Source of the DNA: an uncultured Tateyamaria sp.
GTDB taxonomy: Bacteria; Pseudomonadota; Alphaproteobacteria; Rhodobacterales; Rhodobacteraceae
DNA: 64,000 bases
Direction of reading: 5' to 3'
NCBI RefSeq assembly: GCF_947504105.1
Contig: NZ_CANNGP010000002.1
Location: 156,361 to 220,360 of the forward strand
The position numbers and the translations under genes were made by a program. Shown in pieces: positions 57,160-64,000 of the stretch; the stretch's first letter is position 1; each line of letters starts with the position of its first letter. The notes under the pieces were generated by a model. It was not told where the DNA came from and searched no databases. It was given only the letters and a program-made list of their open reading frames with translations.

Positions 57160-58083
57160 TCAGCTTATCCAGGCAATAACTGCCGTCAAAGTTGCGACAC
57201 TGAGTGTGGTCGAGACAAGAATGGCCGCTGAGACGCGTTGTGGAGCGACGCTATAGTGTTGGGCCAGCATGTAGACGTTGCCCGCCACAGGCATGGCGGC
57301 ACAGGCGATGATCATGGCTGCACCGAACGGTTCAACATTGAACAGAATGATCGCCGAGAACGCGACAAAGGTGGGGTGCAGCACAAGTTTGCAAAAGCTG
57401 AGCCAGCCCGCGATTTGGATGCGTTCGGTTGATTTTGACGCAAGCGAGGCCCCGATGGCAAAGAGTGCGCCTGGTGTGGCGGCGCCACCTAAGATGCTCA
57501 GAAAATCATTCATGGGGTCAGGGATTGGTATTTGCAGGCCGGACCACGTCAGACCAAGCGCCATGGCAACGATCATCGGGTTTTTGATCAGCCCCATGCC
57601 AATGGTCTTGAAGATTGCGGGCGACATGCGCCCGTCGCGCCCAACGGTGATCAGGATGACGATCAGGCTGGAAAAGACGATCAGGTCGGTGGCCAGCACC
57701 AGCATCACAGGGCCGATCGCCTGTGGGCCAAAGAGAAGCGCCAGCATGGGCAGGCCAAGAAAACCTGCGTTTCCAATCACGGCGCATTGTGCCTCGACCG
57801 CGTTGGTTTGCACGTCGAGTCCGCGCAAGAAGCCGACGAGTGTTGCAATGCCGTAAACGAATGCGGTGCCCCAGAGGTATGCGGCAACCAGCCGTCCATC
57901 CCATACCTCCGCCAGTTCCAGGTTTGCGGCGAAGCGGAAGATCATCGCCGACAGTGCAAAATAGAACACGAACTTGGTCAGATATGCGGTTGCCTCCTCC
58001 GTGAAAAATTTGGTGCGCCCCGCCCAATAGCCCAGGCCGATCAATGTAAAAAAGGGAAGTGTTTTGAGCAGTATAGGCAGCAT
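57160..58083 (-). CDS. AEC family auxin-efflux-type permease
   Basis: 307 residues with ten predicted membrane helices in two halves of five. The ending VSTTLSVATLTAVIAWIS and the central GNAGFLGLPMLALLFG are typical of the AEC carriers, which include malonate and malate transporters. The substrate is unknown. It is divergent from the TetR regulator gene, whose product may control it. The ATG at 58081-58083 (MLPILLKTLP) is used. Confidence 0.88.
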   Translation of the reverse strand: MLPILLKTLPFFTLIGLGYWAGRTKFFTEEATAYLTKFVFYFALSAMIFRFAANLELAEVWDGRLVAAYLWGTAFVYGIATLVGFLRGLDVQTNAVEAQCAVIGNAGFLGLPMLALLFGPQAIGPVMLVLATDLIVFSSLIVILITVGRDGRMSPAIFKTIGMGLIKNPMIVAMALGLTWSGLQIPIPDPMNDFLSILGGAATPGALFAIGASLASKSTERIQIAGWLSFCKLVLHPTFVAFSAIILFNVEPFGAAMIIACAAMPVAGNVYMLAQHYSVAPQRVSAAILVSTTLSVATLTAVIAWIS

Positions 58084-58167
58084 GAGACTTGGATAGCCGT
58101 TGCGCGAATTTCTATCCACTGTTGATATGCCCGGTGCGGGCGAAATGAACCTTGGGCCGATGTGCCA

Positions 58168-58234
58168 GCACAATATCTCATATCTATTGCGCGCTTTTTC
58201 TTATAGAAAGTGAACAGATCGGTTTATATTGTGC
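58168..58234. promoter_or_regulatory. Inverted repeat between the AEC and TetR genes
   Basis: GCACAATAT (58168-58176) and ATATTGTGC (58226-58234) are exact 9-bp inverted copies 49 bases apart, flanking the divergent promoter region. They could be two half-sites for the TetR product. Confidence 0.4.
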
Positions 58235-58259
58235 ATCATCCCGCAAAACAGGACGCCAG

Positions 58260-58877
58260 ATGAACGACGCAACCCCCATCGTCCGTAAGGGCCGTAAATT
58301 CGACCAGGTGCTGGACGGTGCGCGCGATGTGTTCATGGTAGATGGGTTTGAAGGCGCAAGTGTGGATGACATTGCGCGCGCCGCAGGCGTCAGCAAGGCG
58401 ACGCTTTACAGCTATTTCCCTGACAAGCGTTTGCTGTTCATGGAAGTCGCCAACATGGAATGCACGCGCCAAAGCCAGTCTGCCGTGGACTTTATCGATA
58501 TGAATGCCGCCCCGCGGGATGTGTTGTGTCAGGCTGGCAAACATTTCCTGCGGTTTATCACATCGAAGTTTGGGCAACAGATCTTTCGGATATGCGTCGC
58601 AGAATCAGACCGCTTTCCAGAGATCGGGCGTGCCTTCTACAAGTCTGGCCCTGAGCGTATGCGGGCCGTGATGGGTGAGTATTTCCGAGCTGCGGGCGCA
58701 CGGGGTGATCTGAAGATCGATGATTTCACCCTTGCTGCCGATCAGTTTGGCGAGCTGTGCAAGGCTGACGTCTGGCCGCGCCTGATGTTCGGGGTGATCG
58801 ACACGGTGTCCGATGAAGATATCGACAGAGTCGTCGACAATGCGGTCAAGACGTTCCTGGCCCGCTACGGCCCCTGA
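58260..58877 (+). CDS. TetR-family transcriptional regulator
   Basis: 205 residues with an N-terminal helix-turn-helix (FDQVLDGARDVFMVDGFEGASVDDIARAAGVSKATLYSYFPDKRLL) and an all-helical ligand domain. The typical GVSKATLYSYF recognition helix is clear. It is divergent from the AEC permease and 78 bases upstream of imuB, and probably controls the permease. The ATG at 58260 is chosen because the longer frame from 58152 runs through the intergenic region. Confidence 0.9.
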   Translation: MNDATPIVRKGRKFDQVLDGARDVFMVDGFEGASVDDIARAAGVSKATLYSYFPDKRLLFMEVANMECTRQSQSAVDFIDMNAAPRDVLCQAGKHFLRFITSKFGQQIFRICVAESDRFPEIGRAFYKSGPERMRAVMGEYFRAAGARGDLKIDDFTLAADQFGELCKADVWPRLMFGVIDTVSDEDIDRVVDNAVKTFLARYGP

Positions 58878-58931
58878 TTTTCCTGATCTGATTGCTCGAC
58901 TCTGAAAGCCGACTCAGCGTATTCAGGGAGA

Positions 58932-58946
58932 GAACAAATAATGAAC
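58932..58946 (+). promoter_or_regulatory. LexA/SOS box upstream of imuB
   Basis: GAAC (58932-58935), seven bases, GAAC (58943-58946), an exact match to the alphaproteobacterial LexA consensus GTTC-N7-GTTC on the other strand. It ends nine bases before the imuB ATG, overlapping its ribosome binding region. Confidence 0.75.
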
Positions 58947-58954
58947 ATTTCTGT

Positions 58955-60613
58955 ATGCTCAACCGTCGCATCCTGTCCATCTGGTTCCCCCGGCTGGGGG
59001 CCGAACGTCTGATCCGTCGCCAACCCATTCTGGGAGATCAGCCTGTGGCCGTAGTCGAAGAACATCAGAACATGCAGGTCATCACGTCTTTGAGCGGGGA
59101 GGCACAGGCGGTGGGGCTGCAGGTTGGTCAGCCCGTGCGTGATGCTCATGCCATGTGCCCTGGATTACTGACCTTTCCCCGCAGTCCGCAGGGCGAGGCG
59201 CAGTTTCTGGAAGCACTGCAACGCTGGGCGGGTCGGTTCAGCCCGTGGGTCGCGCCTGAGGATGGTGATGCGCTGGTTATTGACTTGACTGGCTGTGCGC
59301 ATCTGTTCGGAGGGGAAGAGCAGTTGATGCAGGTCGTGCAGGATGATTGTACTGATCTGGGTCTGAGTGTTTTGATGGGGCTTGCCGATACACGAGGTGC
59401 AGCATGGGCCTTGTCCCGATATACGGGCCAAGCGGCAGGCTCGGATCGGTCTGGGGATTCTATTGATCAGGAGGCCCGCGCCACCCGGTCGCGTGCAGGC
59501 AAGCGGCGGCATTGGACCAAAGGCGGATCCGCCCCGACTTTTACGGCCCAGGCCCCTGACATCACACGGATTGCACCGCCTGGTCAGACCTATAGTGCGT
59601 TGTCCCCCTTACCGATTGCCGCCCTGCGATTGGAGCCTGATATGTCAGCGCAGTTGGGTCGCCTTGGGTTGCGCCGCGTGGGAGACTTGCTGGGCCAACC
59701 ACGCGCCGGGTTGGCGCGTCGTTTTGGCCGGGGGTTGGTGCTGCGGTTGGATCAGGCGATGGGCAGCGTGCCCGAGCCTGTATCGCCGACTAAGGCGCCT
59801 GATCATTTTGCCGTACGGATGACCTTGCCCGATCCCATTGGGCTGGCTGAGGACGTGATGGCAGCCATCGACCGTATGCTACCCCGTCTGTGCAAAATGT
59901 TGGAAGAAAAGGGAAAAGGAACGCGGCATGTGATGCTGCAGGCGTATCGCAGTGACCACGCGGTTGAGGTGGTCGAGGTAGGTCTGGCCCGTCCCGGTCA
60001 CGATCCACACCGTATCCGTCACCTGCTGGAGATGAAAATCGAGGACATCGATGCGGGTTTTGGGATCGATATGATCCGCTTGTTGGCGGTACAGGTCGAG
60101 CCCGTCCATGACGTTATGATCGTGGGCCACCGCGAGGCGGGGGCGGCGGTACAGGCGCGGCTTAACAATGCCAACGCCATGGATGATCTGATCGGGCGGC
60201 TGGGTGCGCGTGTCGGATTGGAGGCGATCCGGCGTTTTGAGCCGGCGGACAGTCATATCCCCGAAAAATCCCATAAAATTACGGCGGCTGCGTGGTCGAA
60301 GCCGCATGATGGGCCTTGGCCCAGACCGACCAATCCACGTCCTTTGCTGCTGTGGCATCCCGAACCCGTACACGCCCCGGCCACACCCAAACTGCCCGAG
60401 ATATTCCGATGGCGTGGCATGGATTTGAAGCGGCAACGGGCCATCGGACCTGAGCGGATTGCGCCGGAATGGTGGCTGGACGACCCCAACTGGCGATCGG
60501 GCACGCGGGATTATTGGGTCACGGACACCGAGGACGGGCAGAGGTTGTGGCTATTCTATGCCCATGGTGGCGGCATGTCGCCCGGGTGGTTTTGTCATGG
60601 GTCCTTTGCCTAG
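58955..60613 (+). CDS. imuB: ImuB-like error-prone repair protein (Y-family polymerase fold)
   Basis: 552 residues with ImuB features: ILSIWFPRLGAERLIRRQP at the start, PVAVVEEHQNMQVITSLSGEAQAVGLQVGQPVRDA, and VAPEDGDALVIDLTGCAHLFGGEEQL. ImuB is a polymerase-like scaffold that lacks catalytic residues and recruits DnaE2 and the beta clamp for SOS mutagenesis. An SOS box lies directly upstream, and the ATG at 58955 follows it. Usually imuA precedes and dnaE2 follows; here the upstream gene is tetR and the downstream gene is an IspZ-like protein. The partners may be elsewhere. Confidence 0.88.
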   Translation: MLNRRILSIWFPRLGAERLIRRQPILGDQPVAVVEEHQNMQVITSLSGEAQAVGLQVGQPVRDAHAMCPGLLTFPRSPQGEAQFLEALQRWAGRFSPWVAPEDGDALVIDLTGCAHLFGGEEQLMQVVQDDCTDLGLSVLMGLADTRGAAWALSRYTGQAAGSDRSGDSIDQEARATRSRAGKRRHWTKGGSAPTFTAQAPDITRIAPPGQTYSALSPLPIAALRLEPDMSAQLGRLGLRRVGDLLGQPRAGLARRFGRGLVLRLDQAMGSVPEPVSPTKAPDHFAVRMTLPDPIGLAEDVMAAIDRMLPRLCKMLEEKGKGTRHVMLQAYRSDHAVEVVEVGLARPGHDPHRIRHLLEMKIEDIDAGFGIDMIRLLAVQVEPVHDVMIVGHREAGAAVQARLNNANAMDDLIGRLGARVGLEAIRRFEPADSHIPEKSHKITAAAWSKPHDGPWPRPTNPRPLLLWHPEPVHAPATPKLPEIFRWRGMDLKRQRAIGPERIAPEWWLDDPNWRSGTRDYWVTDTEDGQRLWLFYAHGGGMSPGWFCHGSFA

Positions 60614-60706
60614 GCGCATGCTGCACTCCACCGTCGCACATAAATTGCCGTTGGTTTTTGTCGCGGGCCGCTTGCGACGCTCTTGTCGCGTGCCTTTATT
60701 GCGCGA

Positions 60707-61249
60707 ATGGATCGCCGACTTGTTCTTGAACTGCTACCGGGCGCTGCGTTTCTGCTGGGGCACGCGATTGGTGGGCTGCTGTGGGCTGCCGCAACCGCAG
60801 TTGTGGCCACAGCGCTGGCCGTCGGGATGCGATGGCGGTGGGATGGCAGCGTGCCATGGCTGGCTGTTTCAACGCTGGTCCTTGCCCTGATCCTGACCGC
60901 GTTTGGTATTGTCCTGAATGACGAGACATTTGTTTTGATCCGCCCCACCGTCGGTGCGCTGGCCTTTGCTGGAATTCTTGCAGTCGGTGCCCTGGCACGG
61001 CCTAGCCTTTTGCAGCGTACCCTTGGGTATGTGCTGCAGATCGAACCATCGGGCTGGCATGTGTTACATGCTGCATGGATCGCAATCATGTTGCTTTCGG
61101 CCGGAGCGAACGAGGTGGCCAGACGGGCTTTGACCACTGATCACTGGGCCATCTACAATGTCCTGTCGGACCCTGTGCTGTTTGGTCTGATCTGGATCGC
61201 GACACGCGTGGTGGCGGAATACTACTGGATCGAGGAGGGCAAAGCCTGA
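60707..61249 (+). CDS. IspZ/YciB-like inner-membrane protein
   Basis: 180 residues with five or six membrane segments. The ending IWIATRVVAEYYWIEEGKA and LNDETFVLIRPTVGALAFAG resemble the YciB/IspZ family of septation-related membrane proteins. The start at ATG 60707 is preferred, with TTG at 60683 possible. The gene follows imuB by about 90 bases and is convergent with paaK. Function uncertain. Confidence 0.7.
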   Translation: MDRRLVLELLPGAAFLLGHAIGGLLWAAATAVVATALAVGMRWRWDGSVPWLAVSTLVLALILTAFGIVLNDETFVLIRPTVGALAFAGILAVGALARPSLLQRTLGYVLQIEPSGWHVLHAAWIAIMLLSAGANEVARRALTTDHWAIYNVLSDPVLFGLIWIATRVVAEYYWIEEGKA

Positions 61250-61261
61250 GCGACCGTGCCT

Positions 61262-62554
61262 TTATCGTTTGTCCACGATCCGCACAGCCTTGCCCTGCGA
61301 CCGTTCAACCTGCCCCGGATCAGCCACATCAACTGCCACGGTGATGCCGATGGTTTGTTTGATCTGGCCAGCCAGGTATTTTCCGGCATCTGTGTGGTTT
61401 GTGCTGGTGTCCTCCGCTTCGCAAAGTACGCGCATCTGGTCCATGCGGTCCGGCTTGGTCAGTTCAATCTGGAAATGAGGGGAAAGGCCGGGCGTGGCCA
61501 TCAGGCATTCCTCGATCTGGGTGGGGAAGACATTGACGCCGCGCAAGATGATCATGTCGTCGCTGCGCCCTGTCACTTTTTCCATCCTCCGCATGCTGCG
61601 CGCCGTGCCGGGCAGCAGCCGTGTCAGGTCGCGGGTGCGGTACCGTATGATCGGGAATGCCTCCTTGGTCAGGGAGGTAAAGACAAGTTCCCCCATTTCG
61701 CCATCCGCGACGGGTTCGCCGGTGTCGGGGTTGATGATTTCGGGAAAGAAATGATCTTCCCAGATGTGCAGCCCGTCCTTGGTTTCGACGCATTCCATCG
61801 ACACACCAGGGCCGATAACTTCAGACAGTCCGTAGATGTCGACGGCGTGCATGTCGAACGCCTGCTCGATCTCGGTCCGCATGGCGTTGGTCCAGGGTTC
61901 CGCGCCGAAAATTCCCACTTCAAGGGAAGAGGCGCGCGGGTCGAGGCCTTGGGCGTTGAATTCGTCCAGTACCGACAGTGCATAGGATGGTGTGACCGTG
62001 ATCCCCTTGGGTTTGAAGTCTTCGATCAGCCGGACCTGTCGTGGGGTCATGCCGCCCGAGATGGGTATGGTGGTCAGCCCGAGGGCATCGGCGCCAAGGT
62101 GGATGCCAAGCCCACCGGTGAACAAACCGTAGCCATAGGCGTTGTGCAGAAGGTCCCCGGGTTGCATGCCCGCTGCCCGCAGGCTGCGGGCAACGACCTG
62201 GCCCCAGTTGGCAAGATCGTTTTCGGTGTAGCCCACCACCGTCGGTTGACCCGTGGTGCCCGAGGAGGCGTGGATGCGTTTCACCTGATCACGGGGTACG
62301 GCAAACATGTCGAACGGGTAGTTTGCGCGCAGGTCCTGCTTGGTGGTGAAGGGAAATTTCGCAAGATCGTTGAGCGATGTCAGGTCGTCAGGGTGGATGC
62401 CCGTCGCGTCGAAAGCGGCCTTGTAATGGGGCACACTCGCGTAGGCGTGGTTCAGGGACCATTTCAGGCGGTCGAGTTGCAGCGCCACAATCTCGTCCCG
62501 GCTGGCGATTTCGATGGGATCGAGCGTGTTGCTGTCAGGTGTAAGGTCTTTCAT
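61262..62554 (-). CDS. paaK: Phenylacetate-CoA ligase
   Basis: 430 residues. It activates phenylacetate to phenylacetyl-CoA, the entry step of the pathway whose ring-opening genes lie at 19.6-26.4 kb. The adenylate-forming motifs are ASSGTTGQPTVVGYT and YGLSEVIGPGV, with the C-terminal RSDDMIILRGVNVFPTQIEE. It overlaps paaI by ATGA, a pair on their own away from the paa operon. Confidence 0.95.
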   Translation of the reverse strand: MKDLTPDSNTLDPIEIASRDEIVALQLDRLKWSLNHAYASVPHYKAAFDATGIHPDDLTSLNDLAKFPFTTKQDLRANYPFDMFAVPRDQVKRIHASSGTTGQPTVVGYTENDLANWGQVVARSLRAAGMQPGDLLHNAYGYGLFTGGLGIHLGADALGLTTIPISGGMTPRQVRLIEDFKPKGITVTPSYALSVLDEFNAQGLDPRASSLEVGIFGAEPWTNAMRTEIEQAFDMHAVDIYGLSEVIGPGVSMECVETKDGLHIWEDHFFPEIINPDTGEPVADGEMGELVFTSLTKEAFPIIRYRTRDLTRLLPGTARSMRRMEKVTGRSDDMIILRGVNVFPTQIEECLMATPGLSPHFQIELTKPDRMDQMRVLCEAEDTSTNHTDAGKYLAGQIKQTIGITVAVDVADPGQVERSQGKAVRIVDKR

Positions 62555-62985
62555 TCTCGGCCCTCGTCAAAATGCGTGCCTGCGATTGTGCGTGAGAGGC
62601 CGCGGAACAGGGCAATCTTGCGACCGTCTTCGCCTGTGACGGTGACATCATAGGTGCCGGAGCGGCCTTGTCGCGCCGTTTCGATGGCTGTTGCCGTGAG
62701 TGTCTCGTCCGGCTGTCCCGGTGACAGGTACGTGATCTGGTTCTGCTGGGCGACAGTCAACTGGTTGTACGTATTGCAGGCAAAGGCAAACGCACTGTCA
62801 GCAAGCGTAAAGATCATGCCGCCATGGCAGATGCCGTGCCCGTTCAGCATGTGTTTACGCACCTGCATTGTCAGTGTCGCGGCACCGGGGGCGATATGGC
62901 TGATACGCATCCCCAGCGCATGGCTGGCCTCATCGGTCGCCCACATCGTATCAGCACTGCGCCGGGCGCGCTCTTCCGGTGTCAT
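62551..62985 (-). CDS. paaI: Hydroxyphenylacetyl-CoA thioesterase PaaI
   Basis: 144 residues, hotdog fold. It releases dead-end or inhibitory CoA esters in the phenylacetate pathway. The active-site region is HMLNGHGICHGGMIFTLADSAFAFACN. It overlaps paaK by four bases, so the two are co-translated. Confidence 0.93.
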   Translation of the reverse strand: MTPEERARRSADTMWATDEASHALGMRISHIAPGAATLTMQVRKHMLNGHGICHGGMIFTLADSAFAFACNTYNQLTVAQQNQITYLSPGQPDETLTATAIETARQGRSGTYDVTVTGEDGRKIALFRGLSRTIAGTHFDEGRE

Positions 62986-63100
62986 CCGGCATCCTCCCCA
63001 TGCGTTTCAGACTTCCGTGACTTTGCCTTTGTTTTGTAACGCTTTCAAGCATGTTGGTATGGCTCTTGAAATTGTGGTCCGGTCGCGCAACTGTGGCGAC

Positions 63101-63448
63101 ATGACGTTGCATACGCCTCCCCCGTCCAACTCACGCGAAATGCCGAGCCCGCAGGTGGCCTTTCACCGAACCGAGCTGTCGGTGATCCTGTCTCTTTACG
63201 GCCGCATGGTGGCGGCTGGGGAATGGCGAGATTACGGGATTTCGTGCTTGCGTGATGTGGCCGTTTTCTCTGTGTTTCGCCGGACGGCCGAGAACCCGAT
63301 GTACCGGATCGAGAAGCGTCCGAAGCTGCGGGGAAAGCAGGGAATGTATTCTGTTATCGGTATGGACGGGCAGGTGTTGCGCCGTGGGCAGGATCTGAAG
63401 ACCGTTTTGCGGGTGTTGGAGCGTAAACTAATCCGCGCTGTCGAGTAA
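63101..63448 (+). CDS. DUF2794-type conserved protein
   Basis: 115 residues. The core is QVAFHRTELSVILSLYGRMVAAGEWRDYGIS and later FRRTAENPMYRIEKRPKLRGKQGMYSVI, a small soluble alphaproteobacterial protein of unknown function (DUF2794). The ATG at 63101 is used; the upstream in-frame stretch is antisense to paaI. It stands alone, divergent from paaI. Confidence 0.82.
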   Translation: MTLHTPPPSNSREMPSPQVAFHRTELSVILSLYGRMVAAGEWRDYGISCLRDVAVFSVFRRTAENPMYRIEKRPKLRGKQGMYSVIGMDGQVLRRGQDLKTVLRVLERKLIRAVE

Positions 63449-63759
63449 GGTCTGCTGCGCAGGGACGTTCATTTTTTCTGACGAAGGGGCTGTCTGTCCG
63501 TTCGAGCTCCCCGGACGGTTATGCGTACGGTATTGCCTCCATTTTCTTCTATGAGAAGATGAAGGCGGTCGGTTTCTTGGATAGCTATCTGGGGAACTGG
63601 TGGCGGGTGGGTCTCCCCCAGGAATAACCCGATCTGTGGTCGTAAAGTATTTTGCCACCTGCCACATCAGTCCGGCTATCCGAACGGTAGAAGGGCCTTC
63701 GTGGCCGAGCACAGTCAAGGAGAACGACAAAGATATGAGCAGCAACTTGAGCGAGGTAG
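63449..63759. other. No recognisable gene
   Basis: Both strands contain only short frames broken by stops, without clear ribosome binding sites or known domains. It may be old insertion-sequence or gene debris leading into the fragment at the right edge. Confidence 0.5.
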
Positions 63760-64000
63760 ATCGCCAACATCATTGTATTTGAAGTCTCGAAGGCTAGCCT
63801 GACGGTTCATAACCTGTCCGATGATCGTCAGGTGACAATCTCGAACACGGTCTCGGCAATGAGCCACTCCCCAATTGTTGGACAAGATCTGGCGCAACTT
63901 AAGCTACTCTCTGCTCAGGACCGCCAAGTTAGTCCAACTTGGTTAGTGCATGACCGGCCTTTGGTCGATCTGGACGATGGTTTCCGGGGCTGGTGGGTGG
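63760..64000 (+). pseudogene. Possible IS110-type transposase fragment, runs off the right edge
   Basis: A frame open from 63760 (after a TAG at 63757) to the edge reads ANIIVFEVSKASLTVHNL and later RQVTISNT, resembling the first beta strand and DEDD-like start of IS110 transposases (VFEVSKATL...HVLP...R...NTPA). There is no ATG start at the right place, and the following residues do not look like IS110, so it may be a truncated or diverged copy. Low certainty. Confidence 0.3.

Noticed and set aside
61256..62653. 465-codon plus-strand frame opposite paaK
   Set aside because: Shadow of the paaK coding strand with a His-rich, domain-free product.

Overview
The window is a continuous piece of chromosome from an alphaproteobacterium, most likely a marine Rhodobacteraceae (Roseobacter clade) member. 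The evidence is the gene set (fused Core-2 glycosyltransferase/sulfotransferase genes, DUF6478-like and DUF2794-like proteins, a phenylacetate operon, tripartite tricarboxylate transport), the tight gene packing with many ATGA overlaps, the high GC content and an alphaproteobacterial LexA box of the form GAAC-N7-GAAC. No rRNA, tRNA, CRISPR array, prophage or intact insertion sequence was seen.

Region 1 (1-14.1 kb) holds dnaK (cut by the left edge, with a 5' UTR hairpin), alkB, an outer-membrane porin and then a surface-polysaccharide block: a KpsM-like export permease, cysQ, kdsB, a family 2 glycosyltransferase, galU, a decayed galE remnant, three more glycosyltransferase-type genes and a double-domain sulfotransferase. 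CysQ (PAP removal) next to a sulfotransferase suggests a sulfated polysaccharide.

Region 2 (14.1-26.4 kb) is one long minus-strand series. It reads paaJ-paaABCDE-paaZ-paaX (phenylacetyl-CoA catabolism and its repressor), then rnd, kdsD, lptC-lptA-lptB (LPS transport), then hpf and ptsN. The last part keeps the enterobacterial kdsD-lpt-hpf-ptsN order without kdsC and rpoN.

Region 3 (26.4-40.2 kb) is metabolic. On the plus strand lie a fused alpha/beta 2-oxoacid dehydrogenase E1, a zinc alcohol dehydrogenase and a KduD-like SDR. On the minus strand lie a citryl-CoA lyase-like protein, a family III CoA-transferase (apparent 5-bp contraction frameshift at its 5' end) and tctA-tctB-tctC. Divergent from tctC are tctD-tctE and a lone periplasmic binding protein. 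Then come maiA and an intergenic graveyard with a metallo-beta-lactamase-fold remnant.

Region 4 (40.2-58.9 kb) carries conserved Rhodobacteraceae proteins, a lipoprotein, ilvD, a 1027-residue ABC-exporter-like protein whose nucleotide-binding domain has lost all its catalytic motifs and which ends in a cyclic-nucleotide-binding domain, a CPBP protease, accD-folC, zapE, an MFS carrier, and a run of small enzymes (alpha/beta hydrolase, ornithine cyclodeaminase family, HAD, YaiI, S-formylglutathione hydrolase), then an AEC carrier divergent from a TetR regulator.

Region 5 (58.9-64 kb) has an SOS-boxed imuB without imuA or dnaE2 beside it, an IspZ/YciB-like membrane protein, paaK and paaI (the phenylacetate activation genes, 36 kb from the paa operon), a DUF2794 protein, and a right edge with a possible IS110-type transposase fragment. 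The best candidates for new biology are the pseudo-ABC/cNMP protein, the sulfated-polysaccharide locus, the CoA-dependent tricarboxylate module and the orphan SOS-controlled imuB.
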